Assembly (NCBI GenBank): GCA_018240025.1
Contig: JAFEGM010000007.1
Span: forward strand, 1 to 64,000
Source: Verrucomicrobiota bacterium
GTDB lineage: Bacteria; Verrucomicrobiota; Verrucomicrobiia; Chthoniobacterales; SZAS-18
DNA length: 64,000 nt
Reading direction: 5' to 3'
The notes under the pieces are model-generated. The model saw nothing but the letters and a program-made list of their open reading frames with translations. It searched no databases and was not told the DNA's origin. Position 1 is the first letter of the stretch. Every line of letters starts with the position of its first letter. Shown piece by piece: positions 1 through 7,729 of this stretch. A program made the position numbers and the translations under genes.

Positions 1-1017
1 TACAAAAACAACCGAATAGCCTTCCAAAGATCCGGCGTTCAGAACATATCGTGGACACAAGGCGATTCGGACGACGCGATCAAGGTATACTTCGCACCAA
101 AGATGAACTCAGACATCCTTGGCAAGACTCTTGAATCACCAGACCAGTTCAACAAATCGAGAGGAGGGCACGCCCTTGTATTTGTTGACGAGACATTTCC
201 GTTGGAATCCCTGGATGCTGAAACAGCCGCTCATGAAATCGGGCACCTTCTGGGTCTAAGACACGTCAATCCTGGGACGGCGCTCGATCCAACGAACGAC
301 GAAGTCATGGACGACGACGTGGGGACCGGAGAACCTCGCTTCATCAACGCCGCTACAACGATCACCGACCTCAGCAACCTGCTCGATGCGGATCATAATC
401 CTGTCTACCACCTATTGCGCTATGTCGATGGGTGGACGGCGCAGGCACTTAGCGACAGCGGGATCGTTGCCGGCAGTTGGGACAAAGGAGCGAGGCGACT
501 TATCCGATTTGGATTCAACGATACGGAGAGGCGATTGTACAATGCACATTTGCTTGCCTGTGGAGAAACACCGTCCTCCGCCACGACCTTGATTTCCTGG
601 CCGTCGATCACACTCGGGGAAATAGCGGCTACGAACATCGCAATTCCCGGGGCCACCGGAGTCATATTGGTAGCGCAATCACAAGACAATGGACAATTCG
701 ACGTGATCACTGCGTCCGGAACGCCATTCAACCCGTCCGAAAGACCGATTGTGCCTGGTGCTACAAAAGTTCCGTTCTACCTTTATCAACAAACTGGAGG
801 GGGAAATTCAATGCCGATAGCTTCTGGCGGCGCGAGCGTTGATAGTTCGTTGGTATGCACGCTGCAGCTGGATGAAAGCACGATACGCATAGAATTTAGC
901 GACACATTGCAAAGTTCAACAGATCTGATCACTTGGACCGACGCGGCAACTGAGTCGCCCGCATTCTTTAATGTTCAGCAAGGGCAAAGCCGGTTCTTTA
1001 GGGCCGCTAGAAAATGA
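1..1017 (+). CDS. Secreted zincin metalloprotease, 5' end outside window
   Basis: The frame is open from base 1 with no start visible, so the N-terminus lies outside the window. A zincin zinc site, HEIGHLLGLRH, sits near residue 78 of the visible frame: two His ligands, the catalytic Glu and a third His, as in metzincin-type secreted proteases. The last ~60 residues (LQSSTDLITWTDA, then SRFFRA) resemble the small beta-sandwich tail common on Verrucomicrobiota secreted proteins. The product probably acts outside the cytoplasm on unknown proteins. Base composition looks less GC-rich than the genes further right, which may point to transfer. The protease call is solid; the exact family is not. 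Confidence 0.75.
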   Translation, partial: YKNNRIAFQRSGVQNISWTQGDSDDAIKVYFAPKMNSDILGKTLESPDQFNKSRGGHALVFVDETFPLESLDAETAAHEIGHLLGLRHVNPGTALDPTNDEVMDDDVGTGEPRFINAATTITDLSNLLDADHNPVYHLLRYVDGWTAQALSDSGIVAGSWDKGARRLIRFGFNDTERRLYNAHLLACGETPSSATTLISWPSITLGEIAATNIAIPGATGVILVAQSQDNGQFDVITASGTPFNPSERPIVPGATKVPFYLYQQTGGGNSMPIASGGASVDSSLVCTLQLDESTIRIEFSDTLQSSTDLITWTDAATESPAFFNVQQGQSRFFRAARK

Positions 1018-1152
1018 GCGGACCGTGCTCGAAGCTGGCAGGTGACGCGTTGCTGAACTCTTGGTCTTTCTTCGTTTGGACGCGGAACGCGCTTTAACAT
1101 AGCTGCCACCTCCGAAACTGTGCCAGCGGAGCCGAGCGTCGGACCTCGCGGA

Positions 1153-2127
1153 TCATGCGAGACGAGGCCTCCGAATGGTCGTCGGGATTTTTCGCCCGTC
1201 AGCATTGAACATAGTTCCCTCCCAGATCACCTCGGTACGAGTGACTCTCCTCGAGAGGATGATTCTGGCCGAGAAGTCGCCGTCAGAATACTCGTTCAGA
1301 ATCAGTTGTCCTTCGCCATCCTTACGTCCGCGAAAAGAATATTTCGGCCGGGTAGGCTCGCCGTGATAAATGTAAAGACCCGTCACTCTGCCGTCGCGAT
1401 GCCAAGTCAGCTCAAACGCCGTAGACTTGGAGCCTACGTTGCCGCTGTATATGATGGGGGCGGCTTCTTGGACAGTTGGCGGCGCCGCGGCCTGTTCGCG
1501 GCGAGGTGGTGTAGCGACAACCACGGGAGGGGGTGTTGGGATAGGGGGTGCTGGTACAGGGGGTGGGCGCCGCGGCACCTTGGCAAGAGCTTCCTTCACC
1601 GCAGCATCGCGTTCTTCGGCGACGACCAACCTATCGATAGCCTTCACTTCGAGGGCGGCTTTGATACTGCCAAATTGGCAACCCGCGATTAGGCAGCAAA
1701 CGAAGCTCAGTGCGCCCCATTGGACGTCAGGCTTGTGGCTCGGGGGTGGCACGGGAGTTGATGTTCGCCCCCGAAGGTAGTGCCACCACGCGGCGAACCG
1801 ATCGGTCAGCCAATTGATGGCAAAAGCCAATAGTACCGCCAGGATCTGCGAAAATATGAATACCCCCGTCGATTCGTAGAATCTCTCCCAAGCAGCACCC
1901 GCGAGGCTGGCGAGAGCAATAGCTGTGGTCCAATTTTCAAACGGTCGTTCCGCGCAGCGGGCCAGATTGCTGGCCACATTTACCAGCACCGCTACGGCAG
2001 TGGCGTAGCCGATACCCAGGACAATTGTCTGCGTCCGAACGCTGGCCGAGAAAAACGCGCCGACCAGAAAAACCACCCCCATACTACCAACCCATTTTAG
2101 CCTGCCGTGGAAGTTCACGGCCCACAA
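1153..2127 (-). CDS. Membrane protein with proline-rich linker and C-terminal soluble domain
   Basis: About 324 residues. The N-terminal half has four or five hydrophobic segments (VVFLVGAFF, IVLGIGYATAVAVLV, FSQILAVLLAFAI, ALSFVCCLIAGC). A charged stretch and a proline-rich linker (about residues 195-225) follow, then a globular end with FRGRKDGEGQ and RPKYSFRG. No family recognised. The first codon here is TTG; an ATG at 2082 (MGVVFLVG) would also give a sensible membrane protein, so the start is uncertain. It converges with the protease gene at 1017 and no operon partner is evident. Confidence 0.6.
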   Translation of the reverse strand: MWAVNFHGRLKWVGSMGVVFLVGAFFSASVRTQTIVLGIGYATAVAVLVNVASNLARCAERPFENWTTAIALASLAGAAWERFYESTGVFIFSQILAVLLAFAINWLTDRFAAWWHYLRGRTSTPVPPPSHKPDVQWGALSFVCCLIAGCQFGSIKAALEVKAIDRLVVAEERDAAVKEALAKVPRRPPPVPAPPIPTPPPVVVATPPRREQAAAPPTVQEAAPIIYSGNVGSKSTAFELTWHRDGRVTGLYIYHGEPTRPKYSFRGRKDGEGQLILNEYSDGDFSARIILSRRVTRTEVIWEGTMFNADGRKIPTTIRRPRLA

Positions 2128-2776
2128 AGTCGGCTAGGACCGCTTCACCGCAACTCGAAGTTTTACCAAACGGCTGCCACAACCTTCATCGAGATGGATA
2201 GCGGAAGACCTAACTCGACGTCGGCCAGAGGTTCTTGGCGTACCCTTCGGGCAGTTCGTTTCCAACTCCGCTTTGAACCATTCGATCTCACGCCGCTGAA
2301 CCGAAACTGCATGGATACGTCGGTCCCTTGCCGTCTATCGACGGAAGGTTCTCAAGGGCCGACGCCTGGGCCCCGATCATCGCCGTTGAACGCTTTCCAA
2401 AAAGTGAGAGGCCTTTGGGGGGCGCGCCATGCGGCCTGAGCTGGCTCGCCAATTGAGGGTGGGTGTGCGGCCGCCGCCCGCAGGCGGTACTCCCCTTCTC
2501 CACAAGGATCGCAAGGGAGCCCAAGACCGATGGCAAGAATGTTGCCCAAGAGGCACGGGAAATCTCCAGAGGCTCCCCAACCGGTGTTGCATGGTGACGC
2601 GCCCTTCCTGAACGCGGCCGCTTCACGAGGGTCGAAGCGTATTGTAAGGATCTTGAAAGACCCTTGAAAAGCCCTTGCGCAGTTTCCACCGAGCGGGTAC
2701 GAACCGTATTCATTCTGCGGACACTGAGAGTGTTGCCTTGTCTCGACGGGGCGACACACCGAACCACGACAATGTA
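2128..2776. other. Intergenic stretch without a supported gene
   Basis: About 650 bases between the membrane protein start and the antitoxin start. Both strands have short open frames, but none shows a ribosome binding site, signal peptide or recognisable motif. The longest, on the minus strand at about 2352-2759, is rich in Pro, Gly and Ala with no domain signature. It may hold the antitoxin promoter near 2680-2770; I cannot pick -35/-10 boxes with confidence. Confidence 0.4.
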
Positions 2777-3796
2777 ATGCCCGAAACCAACACCAATCTT
2801 GCGGGCGAGGGACCTAGCCAAGCTCATCATCCCGCGGAGCTGGAGTCCGTATTGAACCCGCCGAGAAAGGCTGTGAAGCGCCATGCGGTCAAAAAGGCCG
2901 CTTCAAAGCCGAAGGCCGGCAAGAAGCCAGGCGCGCGAAAAGCGTGGCCGCGAAAAAAGGCTCCCGCCAAGAAGGCCGCACCAAAGGCGAAAGCGGCGAA
3001 GAAGCCCGCTGCGCGATATGCCCCACCGGTCAAGAAGGCAGCTGCGAAGAAGGCCGCGCCCGCCATGAAAGCTGCCCCGAAGGCGAAGGCGGCGAAGAAG
3101 CCCGCTGCGAAGAAGGCTGCCCCGAAAGCAAAGGCAGCGAAGAAGCCCGCTGCGCGATATGGCCCGCCAGCCAAGAAGGCTGCGGCTAAGAAAGCCGCGC
3201 CTGCCAAGAAAGCTGCCGCAAAGCCCAGTGCTTGTGCTGTGATGACCTTCCCGAAGGTGGCAGCGGCGCCGGCGAAGGCTTCGCGCATGCCGGCGGTCAA
3301 GGGCGGGGGCCTCGGTGGGCCGCGCGCTGATTTCCGGAGTGTCTTCCGGTCACTCGGGTCGGGGCCGAAACCGACACCATCGCCCAAACGCAATCTCGCT
3401 GCGCGGCCTCGCGCGCAGGCGGTGAAAATGCCGGACAGTCGACTACCGCATCAGCACTTGATGGCGGAGCTGTGCGATGCGGCAAGTGGTCGGCTCAACG
3501 CGCGGCTCATCGCGGGTGCGTTTGGCCTGAGCATGTCGGATCTGGCGCGCCAAGCCGCAAAGACTCCGCAGGCGGTGTCGCTGACGCCCGACGCCCAAGC
3601 TCTTCAAGGTCTCTTGCGCCCGTATGCACGCATCCGCAGCCTGCTGAGCTTTGCGCCAAGCGACCGATTCAAGGCGTGGCTTAACTGGCCAAATCCTGCA
3701 CTGGCCGGAGCAACCCCCCTTGCCCTTATTCAAGCCGGAAAGGTAGAGCTTGTCGCGGGCCTCGCCGAGGACGTGGTTCTCGGCCACCCGTCGTAG
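2777..3796 (+). CDS. Xre/MbcA/ParS-type antitoxin with histone-H1-like Lys/Ala-rich N-terminal tail
   Basis: Start ATG at 2777 (MPETNTN); about 339 residues. Residues ~29-155 are a low-complexity tail of KKAAPKAKAAKKPAA-like repeats, resembling bacterial H1-like DNA-binding proteins. The C-terminal ~110 residues match the MbcA/ParS antitoxin toxin-binding domain: a four-helix region ending in FKAWLNWPNPALAGATPLAL, then a G-x-V..GL..D pattern. Such antitoxins normally bind a RES-domain toxin, and a RES gene starts 7 bases beyond this stop on the opposite strand. Fusion of an H1-like tail to an antitoxin and convergent rather than co-directional order are both unusual. The repetitive codons also give a long Ala/Gly-rich antisense frame, which is not a gene. 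Confidence 0.72.
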   Translation: MPETNTNLAGEGPSQAHHPAELESVLNPPRKAVKRHAVKKAASKPKAGKKPGARKAWPRKKAPAKKAAPKAKAAKKPAARYAPPVKKAAAKKAAPAMKAAPKAKAAKKPAAKKAAPKAKAAKKPAARYGPPAKKAAAKKAAPAKKAAAKPSACAVMTFPKVAAAPAKASRMPAVKGGGLGGPRADFRSVFRSLGSGPKPTPSPKRNLAARPRAQAVKMPDSRLPHQHLMAELCDAASGRLNARLIAGAFGLSMSDLARQAAKTPQAVSLTPDAQALQGLLRPYARIRSLLSFAPSDRFKAWLNWPNPALAGATPLALIQAGKVELVAGLAEDVVLGHPS

Positions 3797-3802
3797 TCGA
3801 CG

Positions 3803-4381
3803 CTAGGGTATCTTCCCCCTCTGATTCCCACTGCTATCCGAGATTGCGACAGAGCCTCCTGTCGTCGCCAGCAGGGACGTGAATATCAAGAAGCAGTTGT
3901 ACCCAGGACGCTTGGACGATTCGTATTTGATCCCGTCGAAGCGCCCGGAGTCAAAGAGTGCCTGTCCCAAGATTTGGGTTGGAGCGTTGCCCCCTAGTAG
4001 CTTCCACGGAGCCATGAGTTCCTCGCGGGTTGTCTCCAAAGCCTCCTGAATGATCTTGTTTGTGAGATCGACGCATTGCTTCAAATCCATCTTCAATGCG
4101 AACTCGACCGTGGGTTCTGCGTCTTCAACAAGCCCAAGCGGACCAGACAGTCCTATTGATTCGGCTGTGGCAGTTAGGCGATCGGAAGCGGCGTAAAGTC
4201 CTGGCGGTCCGCCTGGGCGGTGGAAACGCTGGCCTGCTATCCCCGGGCCAAGCGCATGCAGAAACTCGGGGACAGGAACTCTCAAGTATCTGTCCGGCAC
4301 CCGGCGAAACAACGTCTGTCGAACACCAACTGTCGGGAGGCGAGCGCAAATATCACGGAGGCCCGCAGGGTCGGATAGCAT
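3803..4381 (-). CDS. RES-domain toxin (NAD+-degrading family)
   Basis: Start ATG at 4381 (MLSDPAGLRD); 192 residues. The RES signature is present: an early LFRRVPDRYL arginine region, GQRFHRPGGPPGLYAASDR (the family's G-x-RF-x-P-G...LY-S block with key Arg and Tyr) and a C-terminal KYESSKRPGYNCFLIF block. RES toxins cleave or phosphorolyse NAD+ and are neutralised by Xre/MbcA-type antitoxins. Here the antitoxin-like gene converges from the other strand with only 6 bases between stop codons. In-frame upstream extension to 4513 is possible but looks like noise. Confidence 0.7.
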   Translation of the reverse strand: MLSDPAGLRDICARLPTVGVRQTLFRRVPDRYLRVPVPEFLHALGPGIAGQRFHRPGGPPGLYAASDRLTATAESIGLSGPLGLVEDAEPTVEFALKMDLKQCVDLTNKIIQEALETTREELMAPWKLLGGNAPTQILGQALFDSGRFDGIKYESSKRPGYNCFLIFTSLLATTGGSVAISDSSGNQRGKIP

Positions 4382-4498
4382 CAAGGCGCATTTCAAACAG
4401 AGCGAAATGAGTTTGCAATCAAAAGTCGGCTCTGGCGGCGCCGAGTAAGATCCCCGGCCGCGAAAGCAGGAGACGCGAACGGCCCAGCGCGCAATGAA

Positions 4499-4831
4499 GT
4501 GCGAAAAAAACAAGTGATTATTCCTCGTGTTGTGGCGCGTGCAGCGCCGGCGCAGCCTGGAAGCGTGATACGAATTCTCCTCACATTCCTAGTCGTGATA
4601 CTCGCGACCGTCGCACTTCGTAGCTACCCGCGACGTGCAAGCCCCCAGCCGGCTGCGCATCCAACACCGAGCCCAACATTGAATTCGTTGCAGGCGGCGC
4701 TCCCGAACGTCCGAGCTCGCGCGGCGGACGATCATCGTGAAATTGAGGAGGCCTGGAAGCCGGTACCGGCCCCGCCACCCCGTGCGCCCACGCCCACACC
4801 CCTGCGCATTCAGATCATCCCGGCGGGCTAG
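4499..4831 (+). CDS. Small proline-rich membrane-anchored protein (hypothetical)
   Basis: GTG start at 4499; about 110 residues. One hydrophobic helix (VIRILLTFLVVILATVAL, about residues 22-40) is followed by a Pro/Ala-rich tail (PTPSPT, APPPRAPTPTP). No domain recognised. It diverges from the RES toxin. A minus-strand frame starting at 4999 overlaps it and has a plausible first 55 residues, so which strand is coded is uncertain. Confidence 0.35.
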   Translation: MRKKQVIIPRVVARAAPAQPGSVIRILLTFLVVILATVALRSYPRRASPQPAAHPTPSPTLNSLQAALPNVRARAADDHREIEEAWKPVPAPPPRAPTPTPLRIQIIPAG

Positions 4832-5145
4832 CAGCCTCACGTTTCGAGGGGCCCCGTTAGGCCTCGGGCCCACTAGTAGTCGGCGCTCAATTTCACTGAA
4901 TCTTGCCGACAATATGAGCTCGTCGAACGCGGTCTGATAATTCCCTCTGCCAACCCACGACTCCGTAGCAAACTCCACCTGCATTGCAGCCTCTGCCACC
5001 CACTCGCTGGAGACGGTCCGCCACCGGGGGAGTTACTGCTTGCCGCTTGGGTTGCCGCTGGGTGTCCCGCCAAACTGCTGTCGCATTATCTAAAAACGAC
5101 CATCAGAGAAAAAGTCGTCCGCACTCGCATTATCTAAAGATTCTC
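4832..5145. other. Non-coding stretch ending in a putative element terminus
   Basis: About 314 bases with no convincing gene. The last ~70 bases hold two copies of TCGCATTATCTAAA and end exactly where comM homology begins. This fits a transposon end with transposase-binding repeats. Confidence 0.4.
5081..5138. repeat. Two direct copies of TCGCATTATCTAAA, putative transposase-binding repeats
   Basis: The 14-base word occurs at 5081-5094 and 5125-5138, 44 bases apart start to start. Read as the right end of an element lying to the left, the terminus would be ...GATTCTCGCA at about 5148, giving the usual CA-3' end. comM homology ([15 protein letters not shown]) begins right there. The word differs from the 5798-60108 element's own termini. 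The repeats are seen; the transposon interpretation is inferred. Confidence 0.45.
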
Positions 5146-5797
5146 GCAGACCTGAAGAAGGAGGGCCCGAGCTTCGACCTGCCCATCGCTATCGGAATGT
5201 TGGCGGTCGCGGGCAAGATGAGCGCCGCCCGCCTCGCCGGGGCCTGCTTCGTGGGTGAATTGGCCCTCAACGGCGCGGTCCGGCCCGTCCGTGGTCTCCT
5301 GCCGGTGGCGCTGGAGGCACGCCGGGCCGGGCGCACCCGGCTTTATGTCCCGTGTGAGAACGCCGCGGAGGCCGCGGTGGTGGAGGGACTGGAGGTCGTC
5401 GGCATTGCCAGCCTGAGCGACTGCTACAACGACCTGATGGGCACTGCGGTGCTCTCCCCCACCCGCACGGACCTCGCGGCGCTCTTCTCCGAGAACCAAC
5501 GCTACGAGGTCGATTTCTCGGAGGTGAAGGGCAATCAGCACGTGAAGCGCGCCATCGAGGTGGCCGTGGCCGGTGGCCACAATCTCCTCATGATCGGCCC
5601 GCCCGGTTCGGGGAAGTCGATGCTCGCCAAGCGTATTCCGACCATCATGCCGCCCCTCACCCTGCAGGAAGCGATCGATGCCACCAAGATTCATAGCGTC
5701 GCCGGACTGTTGAACGGAAGGCACGCCTTTCTGGCCACCCGCACGTTTCGGGCGCCCCACGCCACGGTCTCCGACGCCGGACTGTTGGGCGGATCGC
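5146..5797 (+). pseudogene. comM: comM (yifB) middle part, interrupted by Tn7-like element
   Basis: Encodes the ComM/YifB Mg-chelatase-like AAA+ protein from [20 protein letters not shown] to DAGLLGGS. It includes the Lon-like N-terminal segment and Walker A ([13 protein letters not shown]). ComM is a hexameric branch-migration helicase used in natural transformation. About 75 N-terminal codons are absent; homology stops abruptly at about 5146 beside the TCGCATTATCTAAA repeats. The right boundary is the transposon. The remainder resumes at 60114. Adding 5146-5797 (652 bases) to 60114-60766 (653 bases) gives an exact multiple of three and a continuous product, so the second break is a clean insertion. 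Confidence 0.93.
5793..5797. repeat. Target-site duplication ATCGC, left copy
   Basis: ATCGC immediately precedes the TGTGAA terminus and recurs at 60109-60113 right after TTCACA. A 5-bp duplication is the hallmark of Tn7/Tn5053-family transposition. Confidence 0.9.
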
Positions 5798-5816
5798 TGT
5801 GAAGCGCAGCAATTCG
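5798..5816 (+). repeat. Left terminal inverted repeat
   Basis: TGTGAAGCGCAGCAATTCG matches the reverse complement of the right end (TGTGAACCGCACGAATTGG) at 15 of 19 positions. Further inward, two loosely similar GCGAGAG-containing words (about 5828 and 5850) may be additional TnsB sites, but their match to the right-end sites is weak. Confidence 0.85.
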
Positions 5817-5980
5817 CGCGAGAGAAAGCAGATACTGCGAGCGAGAGCAGCAAATGTAGCGACTTTCAGAGGCGAACCGCGATGCCGTGGGAACCGACGG
5901 ATCGATCCAGAACACCGATCCTTCCTCCCGACGCGATCGGCTTTTGGTAGCGGACGCGGCCACGGAAGGTAAGACGCCGG

Positions 5981-6562
5981 GTGTCGAATTCTTCAACCTC
6001 GAGGTCGAAAGACGAAGCCGAGCATAAAAGGGAATTTGAGGCCTCATACGTGCACCAATGGTTCAAAATTCACAAAGAGTGTCGCGGAACGCCGGCATTC
6101 ACGAAGCCGTTCAAGCGGCTCTTCGCGGTTTGGGACGTGCGGCGAGGAAAGCACCACTTCCAGATCGATTTCATCTTGGAACCACGCACCTCGCTGATCG
6201 AGACCGGATGGGGTCTGGGGTGTGTTGGCATCGAAGCCAAAGGCTCGCTCGACGGCAATGACGGGAGCGCGTTTGGTCGTGCCTTCGCGCAAATCTTGGA
6301 CTATCAGACCGCGCAGTTCCAGATTGCCCCGAAAACGGCACCGCAGCCGCTTTCAATGATCTTTCTTCTGGGTCCCAAGCGTTTCTACGGCACGGCGGCC
6401 AGCATTATGATGCAGGAAGGCGTTGGGATTGTGCGAATAGAGCGGACCGGGCCTGTGAAGTTCCTCCACGGGAACGGTATGCATCCCATTCTGGAAATCG
6501 ACGGTGAGTCACCGCCACGCTACAGGCGACCAAGGTTCGGCATGGGGTCCGGCCACCGGTGA
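5981..6562 (+). CDS. Small PD-(D/E)XK-like nuclease (putative)
   Basis: GTG start at 5981 with GGAAGG upstream; 193 residues. The core HHFQIDFILEP ... GCVGIEAKGSL ... GRAFAQILDYQ reads as a PD-(D/E)XK nuclease: an acidic residue in the first strand, an E-x-K catalytic pair in the second, and a helix with conserved Gln/Asp-Tyr. It lies next to the left terminus, where Tn7-like elements often carry defence cargo. Substrate and role are unknown; it could be a restriction-like or repair nuclease. No methyltransferase partner is adjacent. Confidence 0.55.
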   Translation: MSNSSTSRSKDEAEHKREFEASYVHQWFKIHKECRGTPAFTKPFKRLFAVWDVRRGKHHFQIDFILEPRTSLIETGWGLGCVGIEAKGSLDGNDGSAFGRAFAQILDYQTAQFQIAPKTAPQPLSMIFLLGPKRFYGTAASIMMQEGVGIVRIERTGPVKFLHGNGMHPILEIDGESPPRYRRPRFGMGSGHR

Positions 6563-6565
6563 ATG

Positions 6566-7258
6566 CTAGTAGCGGTTGTACTCTTCAGCTGAGATCGAAC
6601 CAGTTTTTGCAGTCCCACCCGCCACGGCATGCAGCGTGATGCTATAGGTTTTCGTGTACACGAATTGCCCCCGGGATGTGGTCGAAAATGTGAACGTGTC
6701 TTTGAAGGCGGAGAAACCGCTGGGGGCGGCAAAGCGATCAGTGCCTGCCTCGATCGCGTCTCCGTAGGCAAAAATTATTCGGAACGTCCCTTCGGGCAGC
6801 CCGTCGATTGTCTCTGACGAATTGGCCAAAGTCAGGAACGAGCAAATCTTCTGGCCGGACCGGGCGTCGATCACCTTACAAATTGCATGGCGACTGCTTC
6901 CGTTGCTTACGGTGAGAGATCCCGAGCCTTGGTCGCCGGGGTGGAGGTCGAAGAGGATTCCTCCGCGGGTAGGATGGTAGGCCCCTGGGCGTACATTGCT
7001 GGCTAGGGCACCGCCAGCCAGCTCGGCCGCGCAGCGCTCAGCAAGTACTACTGGCCAGTCGGGCGACGAAAGTGCAGGCGACCCCGCCTCCTTCAGACGA
7101 CGGTGATTCGCGAGAAAGAGTTCGTTCAAAGGTGTGCCTCGGATTCCCAGTTGAGGGAAGCGCCGAACGGCCTCGCGCTGCCACTCGAGGTCGGTCGTCT
7201 GACAGAAACCGATCAAAGGACTGAGCAGAATCAGAGCAACTAGCAGCCTCATTGGCAT
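6566..7258 (-). CDS. Secreted hypothetical protein
   Basis: 230 residues with a clear N-terminal signal peptide (MRLLVALILLSPLIGFCQ). The mature part begins with a helical stretch (WQREAVRRFPQLGIRGTPLN) and a conserved-looking PALSSPDWPVVLAERCA. A beta-rich C-terminal half follows (SLTVSNGSSRHAICKVIDA), predicted extracytoplasmic. I do not recognise the family; the N-terminal pattern recurs in my memory of uncharacterised Verrucomicrobial proteins. It converges with the nuclease gene, leaving only 3 bases between them. Confidence 0.6.
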   Translation of the reverse strand: MPMRLLVALILLSPLIGFCQTTDLEWQREAVRRFPQLGIRGTPLNELFLANHRRLKEAGSPALSSPDWPVVLAERCAAELAGGALASNVRPGAYHPTRGGILFDLHPGDQGSGSLTVSNGSSRHAICKVIDARSGQKICSFLTLANSSETIDGLPEGTFRIIFAYGDAIEAGTDRFAAPSGFSAFKDTFTFSTTSRGQFVYTKTYSITLHAVAGGTAKTGSISAEEYNRY

Positions 7259-7729
7259 TGGGAGTATTGTTTCGAATCCGCCTCAAACCGTCAATGCAAG
7301 TGAGGGTGAAACAGAAGAGTTCCGTTCGGCACGTTCGAGCTAGAATTTGTCTTCGCATCGGCGACGAGTGCACTCGTTGATGCCAGCCTACTTGTTCAAA
7401 CGGAGCATGGGGAGACCCAGCGACGGCCGCGGTAGCGTCTACGGTTAGGCCGCCGTCTGGAAACAGTGGTTGGCACCGTTGAAACCATCGGCATCTGCAC
7501 AAAGCGAAGTAGCAGAAGGAGATGAAGGGGGTTGTGCGCAGGGCACGCGGGGCGCGGAGGAAGATTGCTTTGGGGCTTCATGAGAGATGATACCCAGCCC
7601 GCGGGGAAAAATTACCCTCAAAAATACCCTCAAAAATCTGATGGCTTGATCGGCGCTCAGCTCAAAAGTCTGCGGAATGGCCACCAATACTGAAGCGGGA
7701 ACAGCTCGTATTCACGTGGAGGCAAACAA
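7259..7729. other. Intergenic region without a supported gene
   Basis: About 470 bases. No frame has a convincing start and domain. It contains a 12-base tandem direct repeat, TACCCTCAAAAA (7613-7624 and 7625-7636), about 95 bases upstream of the next gene, possibly a regulator site or a scar. The promoter of the 7730 gene should lie here. Confidence 0.4.

Noticed and set aside
2827-3393. Ala/Phe/Gly-rich minus-strand frame opposite the Lys/Ala tail
   Set aside because: A reading artefact of the AAG/GCC repeat codons on the other strand.
7613-7636. Tandem TACCCTCAAAAA repeat as a CRISPR or att site
   Set aside because: Only two adjacent copies without spacers, and no integrase or cas gene nearby.
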